Position numbers and translations under genes: made by a program | Origin: Nematostella vectensis | Lineage: Eukaryota; Cnidaria; Anthozoa; Actiniaria; Edwardsiidae | Direction: 5' to 3' | Length of the DNA stretch: 64,000 nucleotides | Assembly: GCF_932526225.1 (NCBI RefSeq) | Contig: NC_064043.1 | Span: 6,873,501 to 6,937,500, forward strand | The notes under the pieces: model-generated | The model's database searches: none | Seen by the model: the letters and a program-made list of their open reading frames with translations, nothing else | What the model was told of the DNA's origin: nothing | Shown here: positions 1-24,584 of the stretch, piece after piece | How positions within the stretch are numbered: the stretch's first letter is position 1 | Layout of the letters: each line of letters opens with the position of its first letter

Positions 1-109
1 CAGTAATTTAACATGCAGCTGATATGTTTCTTATTTTATAAATCATTGTGACACCATCTGTCTTGTTATTAGAAATCAGATAGACACAAAACTCAAATCT
101 GTCAGATAC

Positions 110-3100
110 CTTTCTCTCTTAGCTGTGATTTCAGACCATGACCAGCACCTGAAGAAAAAAAGGAATTGCCAAGATCAGTTAATCTGCCATATCAGCTCTC
201 CAGATCTCACATTTCAAGCCAGCATTAAACCTGAATTAGATAATATTCTGGATCTATATCACTGTGTACACCTTAGGGGCTGGTTGCACAAAGCTTGGAT
301 AAGTCGCTACCAGGTAGTCGCTGCCGGATAAGATGCTGCCGGATAGTCGCTACCCAACAAAATCCCTATCCAGCAGATAGTTATCTGAACCAAATCACGC
401 CACTATTATAAGTTTTATTCGCTGGATAAGGATTTCAATTGTGGATAAGACATATCCAGGCATTGTGCAACCGGCCGCAGAGTGTCTAGATAAATTCTCA
501 TAAATCTATCCCTAGCCTGAAAGTTCCCCAACAGTAACACGGGGGAATCTTCTCAGAGCCATAGCCAATCTCCCAATCCTCCCCCCCTTAAGGGGGTCAA
601 GATACAGAGAAAAGAAAAAGGAAAAAAAAGAGTTTGTACCTTGGAATTGGCACTATAGGACCCCCAATGCCTAGAGCAGAGCTGTAGCTGGCATTGAATT
701 TTATTTTTTTGGTGGGGGGGTGGGGAGGGGGGGACCAGCTATACCCCTAGTGGTTCTTTTACTAATAACTGTACCTCCGGTGCCCCACATCCGGTTATGG
801 CTGTGTAGAGGGGAAGGGGGTTACAGGCCTTATCTGGAATCACCCAGTTAAGGTCTTGGTAAAGGTAAATTTGACACCACTGTTTGTTTTTGTGCTTTTT
901 CCAAAACCTGTATCAAAAATTTTTTTTCCATAAATCGCATTCTAAGATGGCTAAAATGGACCTTTGCTGTTTCCCGTGACCTGTTGACCGTGAATTCACG
1001 CCAAATCTTTTACTTTTCCAGCGTATTATTTTGAGGTGAGAACTCGAGCTTGTCGGGCATAACCTCGCCTTCAAATCTTCGGGATCTGATAGATAATTAT
1101 GCCATGTCATTAAGTGTGTGAGGAATTTGCGATTTCCGACTGAAGATCGCTTTAATAGCACTTTTCGTGTCCAAATTTCACCAGAAATGAGAGTTCCAAC
1201 ATTGATTCGTGATATTTTGTTGACAGTGTCAAATAACAAAAAGTCCTCACACACTTTGGTAGATCATCTATTTGTCATTGAGATGCAATTACGTGCAAAT
1301 GCATGTGCAATTACATGAAGGTGCATTACGCTCTAGAGTAAACTCTGTTTTTTTTAGTTTGAGGCCTCAAAACTTAAACACAGAATTAGCTATTGCAAAA
1401 ATAAAACTTGCAAGAGATCATTCAATGTTTTCCTCACACACTTTGGTAGATCATCTATCTGTCATTGAGATGCAATTATGCGTAAGTGCATGCACAATAA
1501 CGCGAAGTTGCAATCACCCTAGAGTAAACTCTGTACTTTTGAGTTTTATCTTTTTTGATATATAGTTTGTACATGTAGTGAAAATTGTGGTGCAACAATA
1601 TTTTTTTTCACAGACCTTAATGGCCAAGTGAACCATGAAACAAATTTTTGGAGGACACTTTTTTCAACTGGGTGTGTATTGCATCCATCTTCCGCTAGAT
1701 TGAGGGATAGCCCCTTTAAACCCCTTTCCATAGGCCAAGTCTACACCTTAGCTTAATTTACCAATACTCACTGTCTCCCATGGCTTTTTGTAATGTTTCT
1801 TGCTCGTCTAGAAGAGATTCTATATGGTCCTTCAATGCCTCTATTTCTGATTCTTTTTCTGCAAGCTTTTCTTTATAAGCATGAGATGTCTGTAATAATA
1901 TCAGGAAATTGGATTTGGCTGTCCACATCAATGATTTTTCATTCACAATATTTCACAATTTAAAACTTTCTCAATCCACCAAAATGACTTTATTTAACAT
2001 TTATGCTTTATGGCCTTAGTGCCAGCAAAATACCGATGTTGGCTCTGTTCTCTAAGGGCTTTTATTGAAGGGAAAAAAACAATAGCAAGGTGTAGAGGAG
2101 ACAGTGACAATACTCTATACCAGGGCTTATAAGTAGGGGCAATCACCTGTATTATATAAGTGTCACAGCGTTTCCGAGGATAAGGCTATTTTTAGATGCG
2201 TGTGCACGAATGGGCCAATCAATAACGTTGGCGTTGGTCGTGCGTGCGAGTCCAGCCAAAACGTCAACACAAAGGTCCAATCTGATTGGCTCATCCGCGT
2301 GTCTTAAAATAGCCTGATCCTAGGAAACGCTGTGACACCAATATAATACCAGAATGTGGGGAAGTTGATTGCCCCTACTTATGAGACCCCTGTCTATATC
2401 TAATAAAATACAATATGCCCAATGCCTGGCATGCTAGGCAATAGAGCTTACCAAGTTATCTCCATTTTCCGTGTTCCTACTAGAATTATTCATAGGGATT
2501 CTCAGAGTTTCTATCTCAGACAGCAGATTTTGTTTTTCTTTAGCACTTTGTGACACTCTAAGCTTTTCCTAAAAATAACAGAAGAGAAATAAAAATGATA
2601 ACATTCTATTTTCAATATGTTAGAATAGGCATAAACTCATTTATCTCACCCTTGCTTTTTCAAAATTTTCAAAAAAACACAATGGAGGATATTAGTGAAT
2701 CAAGGGTATTTTCGACTATCAAAGCATAAGGTATAATTTTACTTTCACAGTAACTTTGTGGAAAAAGGACCTCAAGCGTTTATTATCTACGAAGCCATTT
2801 AAGTGTTCCAAACTCAAAATCAACTAAGTAATTTCAATGTAAGCATAAACTCTAAGCCAATAAAATGCTCAGTGCATGATAATATGCAAAACAAAATAAA
2901 CACTTTTATCATGGGAATTGATGAAGCCTAAAGCTACTATAGCTGAATAACAACAAATAGAAAATAAAAACAACAACAAAAAAAAGCATGTTTAAAGAAT
3001 CAAATAATTTCTTGACTTCAAAAACGCGCAGAGGCGAGATAAAAATTTAAATTAATCCAACACTCCGTGTACCACTTTATATGTCAATGCATCCAGATAT

Positions 3101-4197
3101 ACCTCATTTTCAATTATACATATCTAAGAAATACCCAAGCCTCAGCAAATAAGGTTGTATTGGGGTCACTTTCAAATCACAATAATGAAGGCGATTTTTG
3201 ATGGCAAATGTAAATAACTGTCTTATCCTCTGACAGAAACAAGTACGTGTATTCAATTAAAATTAAATCGTCAAATAAAAGAACAGCCGAATGGAGGAAA
3301 GTTTGCTCACACTGATTCAGAGCCGAATCCCTCTAATGGGTAAAATACAGTAATAAGTAACAATTATATTTGACAAATTAACAATTTTGACACTATTTCA
3401 CAACACAAGTATTGTTAAGCAATAGTCTTCCTATGAGAAAACATGTTGTGTCGAATAAGATTTTTAGTCACGAATATGTGAGAATTGAAATGTTTGCAAA
3501 AACCTCGGGGTTGAATTGTGTGCACCAATAAATGGAATTCCCTCGACATATGAGATTGGAAGACCACATTTTGACTGTAGTGTTTTTTATACCGGAAGCA
3601 AAAGGCCGAGCACAGCAAAGTACAACCATTATAATCAATGAATGTACTTACTTTTTCGAGCTGTTGCTCTAAATCTTCTGCTCTAATCTTCTGCTCCTCT
3701 AAAGTGAACTCCAAATCCCTCATTTTTTCTCCTTGGGCTTCTACTTGGTCTGTGAGCACGCTAACTTGCAAAATAAGCGAATCTTTTTCATCTTCAAGGC
3801 GATCGATTTGAGCACGACTACTTTCACCGTTTGGCAAATTCTGGCTCTCGGGTTTTTGATTCTGGATTCATAAAATATTTATCATTAATCTCATTTAACC
3901 TCTTACTCTTGAACTCATCTTAATGTTTTAAAAACCCACCCGTAATGCCTCCAGCCAACTTGCTAGAAAATCCGATGTTCTGTCCGAAATATGAACAGTG
4001 GCGCGCTCCGATGGGGGTAGCCCACTCAAAAGGTCCCGTAACTCTTCTGTTAAACTTTCAATGCGGCCATTGGGAGCGGAACTATCCATCTGAAACTTGT
4101 AAGCTTCCATAATTAACTGGTCGTCTGATATAAGGTCGTCCATTTTTTCTAGGGCTTCAGCTAACATTGTAGCCGCATCATCAGCAACGATCGCCAT
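110..4197 (-). CDS. PPFIBP1: Liprin-beta, N-terminal coiled-coil exons (partial gene)
   Basis: Coding exons on the minus strand: 3940-4197 (ATG at 4195-4197), 3652-3861, 2452-2568, 1772-1889 and probably a 39-nt exon at 110-148. Phases are 0, 0, 0, 1, 1 and join cleanly. The first exon has the liprin-beta start (MLAEALEKMDDLI, then SWLEALR). The second carries the family signature LILQVSVLTDQVEAQGEKMR followed by DLEFTLEEQ, nearly identical to vertebrate liprin-beta. Later exons are charged heptad-rich coiled coil (KEKLAEKESEIEAL). Liprin-betas are cytoplasmic scaffolds that pair with liprin-alpha at adhesion sites and presynaptic active zones. Their C-terminal SAM domains would lie left of this window, so the gene is cut at the edge. 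An in-frame upstream ATG at 4243 was not chosen because the family starts close to the MLAxALE motif. The 110-148 exon is less certain: the acceptor is good, but the donor (GTATCT) is weak. Confidence 0.85.
278..476. mobile_element. Short inverted-repeat element (MITE) in liprin-beta intron
   Basis: Terminal inverted repeats GGCTGGTTGCACAA at the left and TTGTGCAACCGGCC at the right bound 199 bp. The interior repeats GGATAAG / TATCC words. There is no coding capacity. Superfamily is not resolved. Confidence 0.6.
848..1620. mobile_element. TTAA-flanked non-autonomous DNA element, copy 1
   Basis: Begins TTAAGGTCTTGGTAAAGG at 848 and ends AGACCTTAA at 1620, giving inverted ends inside TTAA. A second copy in the opposite orientation lies at 34020-34551. 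Copy 1 is longer because about 100 bp around ACACACTTTGGTAGATCATC is duplicated (1250-1345 and 1438-1535). TTAA duplication is typical of piggyBac-like elements. No transposase is encoded, and the ORFs here are incidental. Confidence 0.75.
2121..2392. mobile_element. hAT-like MITE with long inverted repeats
   Basis: Ends are CAGGGCTTATAAGTAGGGGC (left) and the complement of CAGGGGTCTCATAAGTAGGG (right). The inverted arms extend about 100 bp, including GTGTCACAGCGTTTCC in both. Flanks read TCTATAC and TCTATAT, an imperfect 7-bp target duplication. CAGGG termini fit hAT. The element lies in the liprin-beta intron. Confidence 0.75.
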
Positions 4198-4747
4198 TTT
4201 GTTGTTTACTACTCTATGGTGGTCAGCGGTCAAAATTGGCCTCACTATCGGGTATGGAATGTTTGGAATGTACGGTCATGGGGGTTTTTTGGGCGAAAAG
4301 TTTGGTCTACAAGTACTATATATTTTGTTAAATCACATCTGGAAACGACATAAGGGCAAACGCCCGGTGCGCCAGGGATAGTTTGCGTGTTTGAAGGATG
4401 TTGGGCTGTAATAAAACTCTCCTGGAGACAACAGAGGCCTAGGAGATGGCTAAAGACAATGAAACATTGTAAACGAGACAAAAAAAGGAAATGGCAAAGG
4501 AATTATGTTTCAAAAAGGCTGGAATAAAGCAACAGCAACGATATTAACATCAAATAAAGAAGTAGGATTTCCTTACCGAAGGGAAATTACAAGAAATCAG
4601 TGGGGAAAACCCGGTTTCTTTGGCGGTCCTCACTCTCGGTGTTTAGTCGTTGTTGTCATGTTGAATCATTATAAATCGAACTATTCATTTCTTGATTTTT
4701 TTTTTTTTGGACTTTATTCATAGATGAAGAGAACAGCAACTCCTTAA

Positions 4748-4974
4748 TTAAGCCCGGCGCACAGTACGGTGAGCAAAATTTCACTTCACGCGTGCCCTTT
4801 GCTCACCTCGCGAGACCCTAAACTCAGTGTGTGGACATCGGTCGAACGAAATTACGTCTCGCGAGCAACTGAGGCAATATTTCTCTCCTGCTTGAACTGT
4901 GAGTTTCTGGCCTCGTGAGGCAGTGAGCAAAGTGCACACGTGAAATTTTGCTTACCGTGTGCGCCGGGCTTTAA
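4748..4974. mobile_element. TTAA-flanked MITE
   Basis: TTAA at 4748-4751 is followed by AGCCCGGCGCACA. The right end is GTGCGCCGGGCTTTAA, with TTAA at 4971-4974. The arms continue inward for about 60 bp (GTGAGCAAAATTTCAC opposite GTGAAATTTTGCTTAC). It is 227 bp long and non-coding. Confidence 0.75.
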
Positions 4975-5015
4975 ACCCAAACCATCGTAAACTCGATAAC
5001 TCCCGATGTGATTCT

Positions 5016-5142
5016 GGGCCCGGTTCCTAGAAAGCAGGTTAGCGCGTATCCACGGATACGCATGGTTATCGAGACATTTGAGTGGATAACAACCTTTTTT
5101 AACTCTGGGTTAGCGTTAACCTGCTTTATAGGAACTCCTGGT
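5016..5142. mobile_element. Short inverted-repeat element
   Basis: CGGTTCCTAGAAAGCAGGTT near the left end is matched by the complement AACCTGCTTTATAGGAACTC at the right end, about 127 bp overall. The centre carries the palindrome GTATCCACGGATAC. Confidence 0.55.
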
Positions 5143-5755
5143 CTCCAAAATTCCAAGTCGCGTGCCACGACCCTCCTCCCCTTTCCAGCGGAAAAACTAT
5201 TAAAGCCTACAGGAATGGCTAGGGAAGGGGGTTTATTCGTATTTTCCCCTTAGACGAGGGAGGCGCTTATTGGGCAATTAGGGTGCCCTGGTACACCAAC
5301 CTATGGCTAACGTGGTTTCTGGGTAATTTTCAATATAGAGTCTCTCTTTGACCGGAAGACACTAGGAACGAGGTTGCTGGTTTCCAGGCCCGTACCCAGG
5401 ATTTTTCTGGTGGGGGTGCGAAATCCGAAAAACTGTGGACCTAATTTTTCCTGTGGGGGGGGGGGGGGGGGGGGGGGGGGAGGGAGAGAATAAGTTCTCT
5501 GATGAACATCTGACCATCCCCGAAAGAACAAAAAGGGATTTTTTTCATGCCTTTGCAGTATCTCCATGAGACGTTTATTATCGGATTTGGCTACGTACCA
5601 GAGTGATCTAGCTTATGTTTTATAGTTTTGTCTACAAATTCCACGTCCATTGGGAACCGAAAGTGGACCTTCGGCCGTTGTGTGTGTGTGTGGGGGGGGG
5701 GGGGGGTGTTCGCACCCCCTGCCCCTCCCCCCCCCACACACACACACCCCCTGGG

Positions 5756-5864
<109 letters not shown>

Positions 5865-6452
5865 TTTATTCATGGCACCTTATAAAACATTTACATCGGC
5901 GTAAATCCACAAATAATATGTTTTTCTTACTTTGCCCTCTGCATTTTTTTCTTGTTTCGAATGATTAGGTGACGTCACCTGGGTACGAGCCTGGCTTCCT
6001 ACCCAAGTTTAGCGCCAAGGTGATCAAGTTATGCGAAACTTTGCAAACAGTCCCTTTAAGACACACTCATCGTATTGTTAAAGAATACAAAAATCAATAT
6101 CCTTTGATTGCAAATGTCAACGATATATGCTATAATGCGTTAAGCTAAATTAATTAGAAGTAAAATAACTCCAACAAAGTCTTACTTAAACGTTAAGCGC
6201 TTTGATTTTTTCAAAGTTCACGAATGGAATCATGCGATATTTCTAGGAGCTTTCAAAACCAGTACCGTCTGTTACTCTTAAATTTGTAATCATACATTCA
6301 TGTTTACTCGCCAAAGAGCAAACAAGACACGTTATGCAAAAATGCCAGCAAACTTCGCCAAACTTTTGAGGTCAGAGTTAATACTAGCACTGATTTAACA
6401 CTCAAACATTACAAAACCTCGCTATCACAAGTATGCACGAAAATTGAAGTCA

Positions 6453-19910
<13,458 letters not shown>

Positions 19911-20543
19911 GGCAGAGTTCAGGTGTTTTCTGAAAGCTTTTAGTGTCTCTAAAAGGGTTTTACACGTTAAACATACAATTAATAAGACGATTTGCCACAA
20001 CTATAAAGAGATCACTTGACCTTCCAGTTCACACATTTGTTTTGCAAAATTACAAACACAGCGATACCCTTTCAAAATCCTGACAAGAAAGATCTGTACA
20101 CCTGCTGTTATATTCTTATGAGAAATTCCAGTTCACGAGTTGTCATTAAAAAGGACTTCAGTTTCGGTTCAGACACGTTTATTTTTTTAATAAAATACGA
20201 AGGATTCGAAGTTTCATTCTTTCAGTTTAGCCTTCTGCATTTCGGATCTTTTTTTTTTAAATAAGCAAGGGTCAATTACCCCAATGGGGCGTTTTGTAGA
20301 ATGGAGGTCTTTGTCAATTGAGCGCAAACGCCTGGCTTTGACAAGAGTATGTTTTCAGCCGTCGTACCAAATGTTTTTTTTAAAATTTCGTTCGATCTGG
20401 TTGCAAAATGTATCATTACTACTTTATTTTATTTGTCTTCATTAGCAAAATAAGTAAAGCAGATTTCATTCTTTCTATGGTTATGTCAGTCAGATCATAT
20501 CTAAGCAAGTTAAGAAAAGGGTTTCGGGTTTCAGGCTGAATTC
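19911..20543. other. 3' flank of the Tec-like gene
   Basis: AT-rich sequence with an AATAAA at about 20189-20194, a likely polyadenylation signal for the plus-strand gene. The next candidate gene is on the opposite strand and converges on this region. Nothing else is recognised here. Confidence 0.5.
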
Positions 20544-21344
20544 TCATCCACAGAGAGAAGCAGGGGCATATCGCAAGAGTTTGTCAATTCTCTTGCTTGT
20601 AACAAGCCTGCAAAATATTGCACGTAAATCCACCTTTAGAGGTAACCCCTTGTATTTTTCTGTCATGCATTTTTCAAGCGTTCCGCTCCCTCTACTGCAC
20701 TTTTCGCCGTTTATTTCTTTCTGTAAAAAGGAAATAAATGTGTCTTTTAGCGGCTCCGTGACGTTGCCAGGGAGCAAATATTAAAGGGTGTTAGTCCATA
20801 CGACAACTACAAGGCACAAAAAGCACGTTCGTTAGCAACTGAAATTATTCAATTTGTTTTTGACGGAGTCTTCCCTTTGACAAATAAAAACTTTTCGGGG
20901 CCTCTACTTTCTTACCGAACCCTCTTTAAACAGTGAACGGCCATTTATTTTTCACCTTCTCTAGTCAGGCATGTAGAAGTGGTCTGATTGCTAACATTGG
21001 CTAACTGAATGTCTCCTATTTACACCGAGGAATTTCTGCATACCTTCGTTGAACGTTTTGTCGTCCAGCGGTCTTACGCCATGAGCAGGCGCACGCATGC
21101 CTCGCTGGTGTGGTGGGGGCTTATGGAAACTCTGCGGACCGCGCTCGACACGACTAGAAGATGTGGCTCTGTGTGGAGCGGGCTCAACAGGAGATCTTGA
21201 GTTTCTATGAAATTTCATAAGATGATTACCATTTAACCTTACAGAAAGGGACACTTTCAGGATAGTGGGTTCCTGTGTAATTTTAGCGCGAAAGCGAGGC
21301 TTTGGTAGGTCGGAATGTGCTTGCAGACCTAATTTGGTGGGCAT
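20544..21344 (-). CDS. Candidate two-exon gene of unknown function
   Basis: A minus-strand ATG at 21344 opens a frame rich in Pro/Arg/His (HRNSRSPVEPAPHRATSSSR). A good donor (GGC then GTAAGA) at the 21078 boundary and an acceptor (TTTTTACAG) before 20720 join in phase 0. The two exons, 21078-21344 and 20544-20720, give 147 residues ending YAPASLCG. The second exon reads KEINGEKCSRGSGTLEKC and is protein-like. Without splicing, the first frame stops at 20991 after 117 residues. No family was recognised and no signal peptide or membrane segment is visible. The gene could be an unrelated pair of ORFs. Confidence rests on phase agreement and splice sites only. Confidence 0.35.
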
Positions 21345-21566
21345 CTTATGAACACGTCCTAACTCAAGCCCGAAGCCCTTGTCTCAGATGAAGCCTAAAC
21401 TTGGTAAAAAAGCTGCATGACAGCTGTAAACAAACGTCGACTTATCAAAGCCTTGCTGTCCAGTTTACATTTCACTGCCCCCTCTACTCCCAAATATACT
21501 TAGTCAGTATTTTTCTTACGTATATCCTGAAATTATGTGTGTTGACCCCAACATTGTTTAGGGAAG

Positions 21567-22088
21567 AACAACAACATCTGCCAAACATATAGCTGTATCC
21601 CGTAGGTATAATAGCAAGGATATGATAATCAATGAAAACGGAAAGATAACAACAAGTACATCTGCAAAACATATAGCTGTATCCGTAGGTATAATAGCAA
21701 GGATAGGATAATCAATGAAAACGGAAAGATAACAACAAGTACATCTGCAAAACATATAGCTGTATCCCGTAGGTATAATAGCAAGGATATGATAATCAAT
21801 GGAAACGGAAAGATAACAACAAGTACATTTGCAAAACATATAGCTGTATCCGTAGGTATAATGGTAAGGATAGGATAATCAATGAAAACGGAAAGATAAC
21901 AACAAGTACATTTGCAAAACATATAGCTGTATCCGTAGGTATAATGGCAAGGATAGGATAATCAATGAAAACGGAAAGATAACAACAAGTACATCTGCAA
22001 AACATATAGCTGTATCCGTAGGTATAATGGCAAGGATAGGAATAGTCAATGAAAACGGCAAGGTAACAACAAGTACCACTGCCAAATT
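21567..22088. repeat. 83/84-bp tandem repeat, about 6 copies
   Basis: Units start near CATATAGCTGTATCC at 21586, 21670, 21753, 21837, 21920 and 22003. Two are 84 bp and the rest 83 bp, through loss of one C in CCCGTAGG. The last unit diverges and runs into a plus-strand open frame ending at 22218. The minus-strand ORFs here are repeat artefacts. Confidence 0.9.
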
Positions 22089-22909
22089 CTCGGCTTTATT
22101 CAAATGTTATCAGGATATGATGGTAGATGACAAAACAGACAAGGACAGGCAGTTTTACTATTCACAACTGAGGCCTCAATCATCACAAAGTAAAACTAAT
22201 CATCCAAGAACGGACTGAACGACATCACTATTTATTTGAGATGCTTATTCGCACAAACACGTATAGGGTTATTTTTATCATAATGAACATTAATTACGTC
22301 AGGAAAATAAAGACTTATCAACTCCATCTTTTAAATTTTGCACCGATTAATAAACTAGTCATCGGCCTCGAGGTTTATTGTTAATTAACGGGTTTAAAGT
22401 GGGTGTAGCGCCAGCGGTATAAACCACGTGACCAAATCCGTCCAACCGATTGTCGAAATGGCTATTGAATAATAAATGCATTTTCAAAATATCGAATAAA
22501 GAAAAAGATGTCATTGGATAAATCTGTACAAGCAGTTTGTCAGTGCTGAATAATGGTTGACTTGTGTTTGTTCACTGTCCTGACTAAAGCAATGAAATAA
22601 TCTATTTGCTTGGCCAATTCAGTCAGCCAATCGACCGTAGTAAAAATCTTGATTATGGACTATAAGATACGGGAAAGGCTACGAGCACGGCGAAGGAAAG
22701 AAAAAAAGGGAAACGGTTAAAGGGCATTTTACCGCTGGCACTTTGAATTTGCCACAGTTCTGGACAAAATAAATACTGTATGTACATAAACTAACAGAGC
22801 TTACTACGTTTGGAGATACCCTTAGTTATTCTGGTATTTCTTACGGCATTTCAGTAAAATGGGATTAAGCTACACTACCACGCCACTGTAAGATCTTGTT
22901 GCCGTCCGA
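22089..22909. other. Region between the tandem repeat and the 24584 gene
   Basis: The last tandem unit continues into a plus-strand frame (SALFKCYQDMMVDDKTDKDR) that stops at 22218. The remainder is AT-rich with no recognised gene, RNA or transposon. Confidence 0.4.
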
Positions 22910-23174
22910 TCATTTGTTTCGGAAGATTTGTGCTAGCCTGCTGGAACAGGTAACAGTTTCAAGGTAGGTTGACAATCTCTCTCTCATCTCTGTCAGTGAT
23001 TTTCCATCAGCTGATACTATATTACTTTCTAGCTCCTCGCATATGGCATTACGACGTTGACCATAGAAACGCCGTCCTCTGTGCAATCTGTGTCCCAATG
23101 GCTGGGGGTGATCAACGCTTCTAGAATGAAGGATCGAAACAATAAGATCTGTCGTACAGAGATGCTCGGGTTGT

Positions 23175-24584
23175 TCATCTACATGGCGCGGTACCCTCAA
23201 GTGGTTCGCGGAGCTCTGTCTTTTGTGTCTCTGCAACGAAATGCTCGATCTTGAATCGAAATTTGTCAATGGCGAAAAACGTACTGAGTGGGTTTGAAGC
23301 TCGAGGACTATGCTGTAGTGATTTTAAACAGGGATGCAAAGTTGGGCTGTATGCCTCCTTCTCCTCCTCTTCTTCTTCCTCATCGTCTTCTTCTGCTACT
23401 TCAGTTTGCAGTTTAAGGACGCTCAAAGAATCTTCTCCCTTGTTCTTTTCTTCGTATTGATAAGCACCCAGGAAGTCATTCACACCTTCGGGAACCGTTT
23501 TCGCATCGTTTGTTCTTTGTCTTGATAGCTTATCATCTTCATTGATAACAGAGCATGGGACCAAATCCTTGCCTTTGCTTTGAGCTTGAAGACAGCTTTC
23601 ATCATCAAGTTCAGGCTGACAGCTGTTGTCACTTTGCTCTTCTAGTACATTAACATCGATTATCTCTCTTGCTTTAGCTTTACTGCTAACTCCTCCTCCT
23701 GACGTTAGGTGTTGTTTCGGGTCACCTGCTCGTGATATGACAGAGTCAAGGCTGATTTGCACTTCTCGGTGACCAGATTCGGGCATTTGCCTTTGCTGAT
23801 TATCTTTATCTAAAGCACTCTGTGACTGTATAGTGAGCTTATCTAAACTTTTCGTCTTCGACACGCTTATTCCATCAGTCTGCCCCTTAAGGATTTTAAA
23901 AGGCATCAATGGCTGTCTCGTATCTACAAACAAACCATTTGTGCCGGACCAGAAGCGTGGCTGTGGCCAGGTGTAACGACCTCTACGAAGGTCGATGTCC
24001 ACAGACCTCATACTCGGCAGACTTTTTTTCCTTGGCAGATCTCTGTCAACCGTTCTCATTGCTATACAAGGGATAGCTCTGAGGGCAAACATCGCAATTC
24101 CCGATTTTCTGCGTCGGGCTGATAATGGTTTGGCTGACTTGATGGAAGACCTCGTAACTTCATTGAACTGATCACTCTTTGCCGCACAGCCAGCCACATT
24201 AGAGCATTGTCTGTTCATCTCGAGTGGCACTCTGGATGAGAGACAACCTTTTGACATCTTTCGAGGGACGAACGGATCGTTAAGCTCGGTGCTTACGGCA
24301 GAACTAGGAAGTGGAGAGGAATCGTAATCTTCAGGCGATCTGTCAGTGTAGTTACATACATTCCCCAGCGATTTCCGGCGTTCCATTACTGAGGTAGACC
24401 TTTTTTTCACTGAACCATGCCAAGAATACTTTCTAAACAGACGTTCAATCCCAGCACTCTCGAAGAACATCCTCGGAATCAAGTTAGGAAGGGTGTGAGA
24501 TCGCTTCGTCTTGCATTGTTCGTCATTTCTATACTTTTTTTGTTCTTTCTCTGCATCGGAATTACTTCTGGAGCGACTTACCAT
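23175..24584 (-). CDS. Ser/Arg- and acid-rich protein of unknown function
   Basis: A long open frame starts at the ATG at 24582-24584 (AAATATGG context) and runs 469 codons. It is basic and Ser-rich at the N-terminus (VSRSRSNSDAEKEQKKYR, MERRKSLGN), has several RRKS/RKKS kinase-site-like motifs, a short aromatic segment (RYTWPQPRFWSG) and an acidic Glu tract (EEDDEEEEEEEKE) near residue 400. It is predicted to be largely disordered, with no membrane segment. I do not recognise the family. A GTAAGT overlaps codons 2-3 (ATGGTAAGT), so a spliced upstream first exon cannot be excluded. At the 3' end a second frame, open to 22910, overlaps the last 158 nt, so the true C-terminus is uncertain. Confidence 0.55.
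   Translation of the reverse strand: MVSRSRSNSDAEKEQKKYRNDEQCKTKRSHTLPNLIPRMFFESAGIERLFRKYSWHGSVKKRSTSVMERRKSLGNVCNYTDRSPEDYDSSPLPSSAVSTELNDPFVPRKMSKGCLSSRVPLEMNRQCSNVAGCAAKSDQFNEVTRSSIKSAKPLSARRRKSGIAMFALRAIPCIAMRTVDRDLPRKKSLPSMRSVDIDLRRGRYTWPQPRFWSGTNGLFVDTRQPLMPFKILKGQTDGISVSKTKSLDKLTIQSQSALDKDNQQRQMPESGHREVQISLDSVISRAGDPKQHLTSGGGVSSKAKAREIIDVNVLEEQSDNSCQPELDDESCLQAQSKGKDLVPCSVINEDDKLSRQRTNDAKTVPEGVNDFLGAYQYEEKNKGEDSLSVLKLQTEVAEEDDEEEEEEEKEAYSPTLHPCLKSLQHSPRASNPLSTFFAIDKFRFKIEHFVAETQKTELREPLEGTAPCR

Noticed and set aside
625-663. Possible extra liprin-beta microexon (GGPIVPIPR)
   Set aside because: A CTCTAG acceptor and GTACAA donor exist, but inclusion would put exon 110-148 in a poor frame. 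Exon 1772-1889 joins 110-148 directly in phase.
913-1565. Three ORFs of 66-113 codons near the left edge
   Set aside because: All fall inside the TTAA-flanked element, and the second copy at 34020-34551 does not preserve the frames.
21484-22103. Hydrophobic minus-strand ORFs (CTCCYLSVFIDY repeats) that resemble membrane segments
   Set aside because: They are the antisense of the 83/84-bp tandem repeat and shift frame between units.
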